Assembly: GCF_009017275.1 (NCBI RefSeq)
Contig: NZ_WBZC01000011.1
Span: 1-42,074, forward strand
Direction: 5' to 3'
DNA length: 42,074 nucleotides
DNA from: Alkaliphilus pronyensis
GTDB lineage: Bacteria > Bacillota > Clostridia > Peptostreptococcales > Natronincolaceae
Part shown: piece by piece, positions 37,323-42,074 of the stretch
Layout of the letters: each line of letters starts with the position of its first letter
How positions within the stretch are numbered: position 1 is the stretch's first letter
Notes under the pieces: model-generated
Seen by the model: only the letters and a program-made list of their open reading frames with translations
The model's database searches: none
Told to the model about the DNA's origin: nothing
Position numbers and translations under genes: made by a program

Positions 37323-37613
37323 ATGTTGAGATTGATAATAGCACATACAAAGGACAATGTAGCCACCATAGTACAGGACGTAGCTCCAGGGGATGTTATT
37401 ACAATTGGAGAAAACAGCCAAAGGATGGATATATCAGTAAATAACAATATTCCTTGCTATCACAAGGTTGCTTTAGCTGACATTAAAAAAGGAGAAGCTG
37501 TAATTAAGTATGGTGAAGTTATTGGAAAAGCCTCTAGTGATATTAAAAGAGGTGATTATGTACACATTCATAATCTTGAAAGCACCAGAGGTAGAGGTGA
37601 TATAAAAAGCTAG
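37323..37613 (+). CDS. UxaA-family dehydratase, small SAF-domain subunit
   Basis: A 96-residue protein equal to the N-terminal SAF domain of altronate/galactarate dehydratases. The family pattern includes DNVATIVQDVAPGD, the NNIPCYHKVALADIKKGEAV strand and the C-terminal HIHNLESTRGRGD. In Escherichia coli UxaA this domain is fused to the catalytic part; here it is a separate gene, a split form common in Clostridia. Its SD AGGAGGTG is optimal and it is first behind the sigma-54 promoter. ATG 37323 is chosen because an earlier in-frame ATG at 37284 lies inside that promoter. The exact substrate cannot be read from sequence. Confidence 0.9.
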   Translation: MLRLIIAHTKDNVATIVQDVAPGDVITIGENSQRMDISVNNNIPCYHKVALADIKKGEAVIKYGEVIGKASSDIKRGDYVHIHNLESTRGRGDIKS

Positions 37614-37628
37614 AAGGGAGGTGAAAAC

Positions 37629-38789
37629 ATGAAAATAAAGGGATATAAAAGAGAAAACGGAGCTTATGGTATAAGAAATCATTTAGCAATAATTCCAGCA
37701 TCAATTTGTGCAAGTGAAACTGCTATGAAGATTAGTTACTTGGTTCCTGGGTCAGTAGCATTACCCCACCAGCACGGCTGCTGTCAGGTTGGGGAGGATT
37801 ACAAGCAAACCTTAAGAACTCTGATTGGATTAGGGAAAAATCCAAATGTTGGAGGAGTTTTAGTTATTGGACTAGGATGTGAGCAAATAAAGCCTAATGA
37901 AGTGGCTGAGGAGATCAGTAAAACTGGAAAACCTGTTGAAGCTATTGTTATTCAAGAATGTGGAGGAACCCTAGGGGCAATTCAACAGGGAACAAGACTA
38001 GCAAGTGCTATGTCACAGGCCTTGTCACAGCAAGAAAAGGTAGAATTTGATGTAGGTGAATTAGTTTTGGCTTTGGAATGTGGCGGCTCAGACCCTACAT
38101 CGGGGATTGCTTCAAATCCTGCAGTAGGAGCAGCATCTGATTTACTTATAGAACGGGGGGGGATTTCAATACTCTCTGAAACAACAGAGCTTATTGGAGC
38201 GGAGCATTTGTTAGCCAAAAGATGTGTAAGTGATGAGGTTGCCAATAGGCTAATAGAAATTGTTAATCAAACAGAAAATAGAGCAATTGAGATGGGTGAA
38301 GATTTAAGGGGCAGCCAACCTACTCCAGGTAATATTGAGGGTGGCTTATCAACAATCGAGGAAAAATCTCTAGGATGTATTTATAAGGCAGGTAAAGCAC
38401 CCGTACAAGAAATACTTGACTATGGTGAACTAGTAGGTAAAAACAAGGGCCTATATATAATGGATACACCTGGCGAAGACATAGACTCTATAACTGGTAT
38501 GCTGGCTGGAGGAGCGCAAATCGTCTTATTTACCACCGGTAGGGGAACTCCTACAGGATCACCTATAGCACCTGTTATAAAGATTACAGGAAATGGTGAG
38601 ACCTACAGAAAAATGATAGACAATATCGATATAAATGCAGGCAAGATAATAGAAGAAGGAGTATCTATTCAAGAGCTAGGACAGGAAATATTTGATGAGA
38701 TAGTAAAGGTATCAAATGGTAAGCTAACCAAGGCAGAAATTTTAGGACATAAAGAATTCGGAATATTTAGAATAGGCTATACCTTCTAA
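37629..38789 (+). CDS. UxaA-family dehydratase, large catalytic subunit
   Basis: Catalytic part of an altronate/galactarate-type hydro-lyase that removes water from a sugar acid to give a 2-keto-3-deoxy acid, usually with iron. Visible motifs are GYKRENGAYGIRNHLAIIP, HQHGCCQVGED, VIGLGCEQI, LALECGGSDPTSGIASNPA and the late FTTGRGTPTGSPIAPVIK. At 386 residues it is complete. It lies 15 nt after the small subunit with GGGAGGTGA as SD. Combined with a KdgT-like permease the pair would make and handle a keto-deoxy acid. Beside a DUF1537 kinase it might act on a four-carbon acid. The substrate is unresolved. Confidence 0.92.
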   Translation: MKIKGYKRENGAYGIRNHLAIIPASICASETAMKISYLVPGSVALPHQHGCCQVGEDYKQTLRTLIGLGKNPNVGGVLVIGLGCEQIKPNEVAEEISKTGKPVEAIVIQECGGTLGAIQQGTRLASAMSQALSQQEKVEFDVGELVLALECGGSDPTSGIASNPAVGAASDLLIERGGISILSETTELIGAEHLLAKRCVSDEVANRLIEIVNQTENRAIEMGEDLRGSQPTPGNIEGGLSTIEEKSLGCIYKAGKAPVQEILDYGELVGKNKGLYIMDTPGEDIDSITGMLAGGAQIVLFTTGRGTPTGSPIAPVIKITGNGETYRKMIDNIDINAGKIIEEGVSIQELGQEIFDEIVKVSNGKLTKAEILGHKEFGIFRIGYTF

Positions 38790-38837
38790 GTATAGTTAAT
38801 AATAATTTAAAAGAGATTTAAAAGGGGAGGTAGTGTA

Positions 38838-39797
38838 ATGAAAATTAAAGCTGCAATAGAAAAATATACCTGGTGGCATGATGGTTATTCCATTGATACT
38901 TGGGGCATTTATTAACACCTTCTTTCCACAGGTCCTTGAAATTGGTGGTTTTACAACAGCGTTATTCAAGAATGGAGCCGGTCCTTTAATCGGTATGTTT
39001 TTATTTTGTATGGGGGCTGGAATTAGCTTAAAAGCAGCTCCTAAGGCCCTAAAGAAGGGGGCAGCCATAACCCTTTCTAAGTTTGTTGTTGCAGTTGCCT
39101 TAGGCCTTTTAGTAGCAAAGCTTTTTGGAGAAAACGGTTTCTTAGGATTATCATCACTAGCAATTATTTCAGCTATGTCTAATAGTAATGGTGGATTATA
39201 TGCAGCCCTTACAGGAGAATTCGGAGATGAAACAGATATCGGTGCAATAGCAGTAGTATCAATTAATGACGGACCCTTCTTAACAATGGTGGCATTAGGA
39301 ACAGCTGGTTTAGCAAATATTCCCTTCATGTCTTTAGTAGCAGTAATAGTACCTATAGTTCTAGGTATGATACTAGGTAACCTTGACGATAATATGAGGA
39401 AGTTTTTAGTTGCAGGTGGCCCAGTTCTTATTCCATTCTTTGCCTTTGCCCTTGGTGCAGGAATAGATTTTGCTATGCTGATTAAAGCAGGTCTACCAGG
39501 GTATTACTTGGATTAATGACGGTATTCGTTGGTGGCTTCTTTAATATTTATACAGATAAGCTAACGGGAGGAAGTGGAATTGCTGGTGCATCTGTATCCT
39601 CAACAGCAGGTAATGCAGTTGCTACTCCAATGGCAATAGCAATGGCTGACCCTGCTTTAAAGGCAATAGCTACAGTAGCAACACCACAGGTTGCAGCGTC
39701 AACAATTACTACAGCCTTACTAACACCAGTTTTAACCTCATATGTGGCTAAGAGGAATAAAAACAAGCAAAACAAGGATGCACTAGAAAAAAGCTAA
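38838..39797 (+). pseudogene. kdgT: 2-keto-3-deoxygluconate permease (KdgT-like), two compensating frameshifts
   Basis: Membrane symporter for 2-keto-3-deoxy sugar acids, about 319 residues if repaired, with about ten helices. ATG 38838 (SD GGGGAGG) starts MKIKAAIEK, but an extra base near 38866 moves the sequence into the next frame, where [18 protein letters not shown] continues. A missing base, probably one G of a run near 39502, then returns it to the original frame at [21 protein letters not shown]. Protein similarity is strong throughout, so decay is recent or these are sequencing errors. If real, no full permease would be made. The intact flanking genes favour an error or a very young mutation. 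Confidence 0.87.
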
Positions 39798-39804
39798 TAC
39801 AATA

Positions 39805-39829
39805 GGGGGAGGGTGCTACTCTCCCTTTT
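39805..39829 (+). terminator. Weak intercistronic terminator-like hairpin
   Basis: GGGAG (39807-39811) pairs with CTCCC (39821-39825), extended by G-T pairs, followed by TTTT. It lies between the permease and kinase genes and may lower downstream expression rather than stop it. Confidence 0.4.
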
Positions 39830-39859
39830 GACATTATTATCTTGAAAAGGGTGATTCTA

Positions 39860-41128
39860 ATGAATAGGTTAATAGTTGTAGCAGATGATTTTACAGGCTC
39901 AAATGATACAGGGGTACAATTTAGCAAAAGCAACCTAAAAACAATTGTTATAACAGACTTAAATTCTATTGAAAAAACCAGTAAAGCATGTGATGTACTG
40001 GTAATAGACACGGAAAGTAGATTTGATAAGAAGGATAAAGCCTTTGAAAAAACTAAAAGCATTGGAAAGCAGCTATCTAAAGAAAAAGCTAATCTATATA
40101 TTTATAAGAAGCTAGATTCAACCTTTAGAGGCAATGTTGGCGCTGAAATAGCTGGATTGATGGATGGATTAGGAATAGATTTTGCAATAGCCGCACCTGC
40201 ATATCCAAAGGCAGGTAGGACAACATTAAACGGACTCATCTATGTAAATAATGTCCTAATTTCTAATACTGAATATGCAAAGGATCCTAAAACTCCAGTT
40301 AAGTATTCATATATACCTGATATAATTACCCATCAAACAAATAAGAGGGTAGAAATAATTAATCATAATCATGTTATTCTAGGAAAAGAAGCTTTAATAT
40401 CAAGAATAAATCAACTAAAGGATCAGGGTGTGGAGATAGTTGTAATTGATGCTATAATGGATGATGAGCTTGAAATTATTGCAGAAGTAGTTTCTCAAAT
40501 TAAAGGTCATAAAGTATTAATCGGTTCTGCTGGATTAGCAGAATATCTTCCAATACCACTAGGGCTGACTAAAGAAGAAGAGACTATACTGATGATTGCA
40601 GGAAGTGTAAGTACTACTACAACAAAGCAAATCCAATATCTTCAAAAGGAGCTACCGGTAGAAATTGTAGATATTAATTTGAAGGAACTTTTCCACAATG
40701 AGGAGATAGAGCTTAATAGACTTGTAAACCTATGCTTAACCTATTCAAAGGAAAAAAAGGACGTACTTATTAGAACCTCAACATCAAAAATAGATGTAGA
40801 GAGGGCATTTGAGATTGGTAAGAGTTTAGGCTTAAGTAACTATGAAACAAGCGATAGTATTGCAATATTCATTGGAAAGCTTACTTCTGTTCTAATGTCA
40901 AAGCTTAGAATAAAGGGATTATTCTTAACAGGTGGAGATATAGCCATCAAGGTGGCAGAAAGAGTAAAGGCATTAGGTACTATAATAGACAAAGAAATAC
41001 TTCCTGGTATTCCATGTGGATATTTTATTCATGAGGATTACAGTAATTTACCCGTAGTCACAAAGGCCGGGGGCTTTGGAAGGGAAGATGCCCTTGTAAA
41101 TATTGTTGAGTATCTTAAGGAGAGATAA
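39860..41128 (+). CDS. dtnK: Four-carbon acid sugar kinase, DUF1537 family
   Basis: ATP-dependent kinase of the DUF1537 family; characterised members phosphorylate threonate, erythronate or related acids at O4. The N-terminal substrate domain shows VVADDFTGSNDTGVQF and KKLDSTFRGNVGAEI. The C-terminal nucleotide domain shows LTGGDIA, LPGIPCG and VVTKAGGFGREDALV. Starting at ATG 39860 (SD AAAGGGTGAT) gives a full-length 422-residue protein. It is directly followed by a PdxA-type dehydrogenase, the pairing known for D-threonate catabolism, where the phosphorylated acid is oxidised and decarboxylated to dihydroxyacetone phosphate. The family is certain; the dtnK name assumes D-threonate and is tentative. 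Confidence 0.88.
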   Translation: MNRLIVVADDFTGSNDTGVQFSKSNLKTIVITDLNSIEKTSKACDVLVIDTESRFDKKDKAFEKTKSIGKQLSKEKANLYIYKKLDSTFRGNVGAEIAGLMDGLGIDFAIAAPAYPKAGRTTLNGLIYVNNVLISNTEYAKDPKTPVKYSYIPDIITHQTNKRVEIINHNHVILGKEALISRINQLKDQGVEIVVIDAIMDDELEIIAEVVSQIKGHKVLIGSAGLAEYLPIPLGLTKEEETILMIAGSVSTTTTKQIQYLQKELPVEIVDINLKELFHNEEIELNRLVNLCLTYSKEKKDVLIRTSTSKIDVERAFEIGKSLGLSNYETSDSIAIFIGKLTSVLMSKLRIKGLFLTGGDIAIKVAERVKALGTIIDKEILPGIPCGYFIHEDYSNLPVVTKAGGFGREDALVNIVEYLKER

Positions 41129-41130
41129 TT

Positions 41131-42074
41131 ATGCATCAAGATAAAATAATTGGAGTCACTATGGGGGATCCAGCTGGTATAGGACCAGAGATAATATTAA
41201 AAAGCTTTAATAATATTAATATTAATAATTTGAAAATTATAGTTATTGGTGATTTTAAAGTAATGGAGCTATTGAAGTCTAAGCTGCACTTTCCTGCCTA
41301 TAGGTTAAATAGGGTGGTAGACTTGAATCACTGTGTTTTTAGAAATGACCTACTTAATGTATATGACTTAGCAAAGGTAGATATAGAAAAGCTGAAGCCT
41401 GGTAAGGTTCAAGCTATGGCTGGAAATGCAGCCTTTCACTACGTAAAATTTGCAACGGAATTAGCTAAAGCTGGAAAAATAGATGCTATTGCTACAGCCC
41501 CTTTAAATAAAGAGGCTATGCACCTTGCAGGTCACCTGTATCCAGGACATACGGAGATTCTTGCAAAATTTTCTGGAGCTAAAAGCTATGCCATGGTTTT
41601 ATATGATGATAAGCTTAAGGTTATCCATGCTTCAACCCATGTCTCATTACTTAATGCTATAAAGGGTCTTAATAAGAAAAGGGTTGAAGAGGTAATTCAG
41701 CTTGCCCATGACACCCTATTAAAGCTAGGGTATGAAAATCCAAAAATTGCAGTAGCAGGAATCAATCCACATGCAGGAGAAGGGGGCCTTTTTGGAGACG
41801 AGGAAATAAAAGAAATAATTCCTGCTATAAGGACTAAAATAAAAGAGGGCATAAGGGTAGAGGGACCAGAAGCTCCCGATACAGTTTTTTTAAGGGCTGC
41901 TGAGGGAAGTTTTGACATGGTTGTGGCAATGTATCATGATCAAGGTCATATACCCTTAAAGCTTCTAGGTTTTCACAGCGGTGTTAACATAACTGTTGGA
42001 CTTCCAATAATAAGAACCTCAGTAGATCATGGTACAGCCTTTGGCAAGGCATGGCATGGTACTGCAAATGAAGA
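41131..42074 (+). CDS. pdxA2: PdxA2-type 4-phospho-sugar-acid dehydrogenase (3' end cut by the window)
   Basis: NAD-dependent oxidative decarboxylase related to 4-hydroxythreonine-4-phosphate dehydrogenase. The 314 visible residues include VTMGDPAGIGPEI at the N-terminus, GHTE (His140), metal ligands His170 in THVSL, His214 in NPHAGE and His269 in YHDQGH, and the late IRTSVDHGTAFGKAW. Usual length is about 330, so roughly the last 15-20 residues are missing. It starts two bases after the kinase stop, with AAGGAGAG as SD. Pairing with a DUF1537 kinase points to PdxA2, which turns a 4-phosphorylated four-carbon acid into dihydroxyacetone phosphate, rather than to vitamin B6 synthesis. Confidence 0.93.
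   Translation, partial: MHQDKIIGVTMGDPAGIGPEIILKSFNNININNLKIIVIGDFKVMELLKSKLHFPAYRLNRVVDLNHCVFRNDLLNVYDLAKVDIEKLKPGKVQAMAGNAAFHYVKFATELAKAGKIDAIATAPLNKEAMHLAGHLYPGHTEILAKFSGAKSYAMVLYDDKLKVIHASTHVSLLNAIKGLNKKRVEEVIQLAHDTLLKLGYENPKIAVAGINPHAGEGGLFGDEEIKEIIPAIRTKIKEGIRVEGPEAPDTVFLRAAEGSFDMVVAMYHDQGHIPLKLLGFHSGVNITVGLPIIRTSVDHGTAFGKAWHGTANE

Noticed and set aside
38796-39329. Minus-strand open frame of 177 codons opposite the permease gene
   Set aside because: The plus strand clearly encodes KdgT despite its frameshifts; the antisense frame shows no family resemblance and no SD.

Overview
This window is chromosomal DNA from a low-GC, probably anaerobic and spore-forming member of the Clostridia; an Alkaliphilus- or Peptostreptococcaceae-like relative is my best guess, not a determination. 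The evidence is a PolC-type replicase, A+T-rich codon use, frequent TTG starts backed by strong Shine-Dalgarno (SD) sequences, and gene order. The conserved Firmicutes blocks frr-uppS-cdsA-dxr-rseP, polC/rimP-nusA-rnpM-ylxQ-infB-rbfA-nrnA-truB-ribF-rpsO-pnp, ylxY-mlpA-ymxH, tepA-ftsK/spoIIIE and rimO-pgsA-cinA-recA all lie on the plus strand in nearly the Bacillus order.

Region 1 (1-10.9 kb): ribosome recycling (frr), a small orphan PASTA-like protein, undecaprenyl and phospholipid precursor synthesis (uppS, cdsA), MEP isoprenoid enzymes (dxr, ispG), the RseP site-2 protease, a family 2 glycosyltransferase and the replicative polymerase PolC. Region 2 (10.9-21.2 kb): the translation/transcription-factor operon from rimP to ribF, then rpsO and pnp. 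It has a well-formed promoter just after polC, a terminator-like hairpin in the rimP leader (probably a NusA-type attenuator) and a structured rpsO leader with its own promoter.

Region 3 (21.2-33.1 kb): ylxY, mlpA, ymxH, tepA and ftsK, followed by the selenouridine synthase mnmH, rimO, pgsA, cinA and recA. recA has a textbook sigma-A promoter, a LexA box, and a hairpin placed exactly between its SD and start codon. Two intergenic gaps (4.56-4.89 kb and 27.13-27.61 kb) hold C-free tandem arrays with a strict 7-nt period, the most unusual DNA in the window.

Region 4 (33.2 kb to the end) is accessory: a methyl-accepting chemotaxis protein with a stop codon inside its zinc-binding sensor domain, a PrpR-type sigma-54 activator, and a catabolic operon behind a canonical -24/-12 promoter. 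The operon encodes a split UxaA-type dehydratase, a KdgT-like permease carrying two compensating frameshifts, a DUF1537 acid-sugar kinase, and a PdxA-family dehydrogenase cut by the window end. Together these suggest inducible uptake and breakdown of a sugar acid, probably a four-carbon acid such as threonate or erythronate, with the transporter and chemoreceptor apparently damaged. No tRNA, rRNA, CRISPR array, IS element or prophage was seen.
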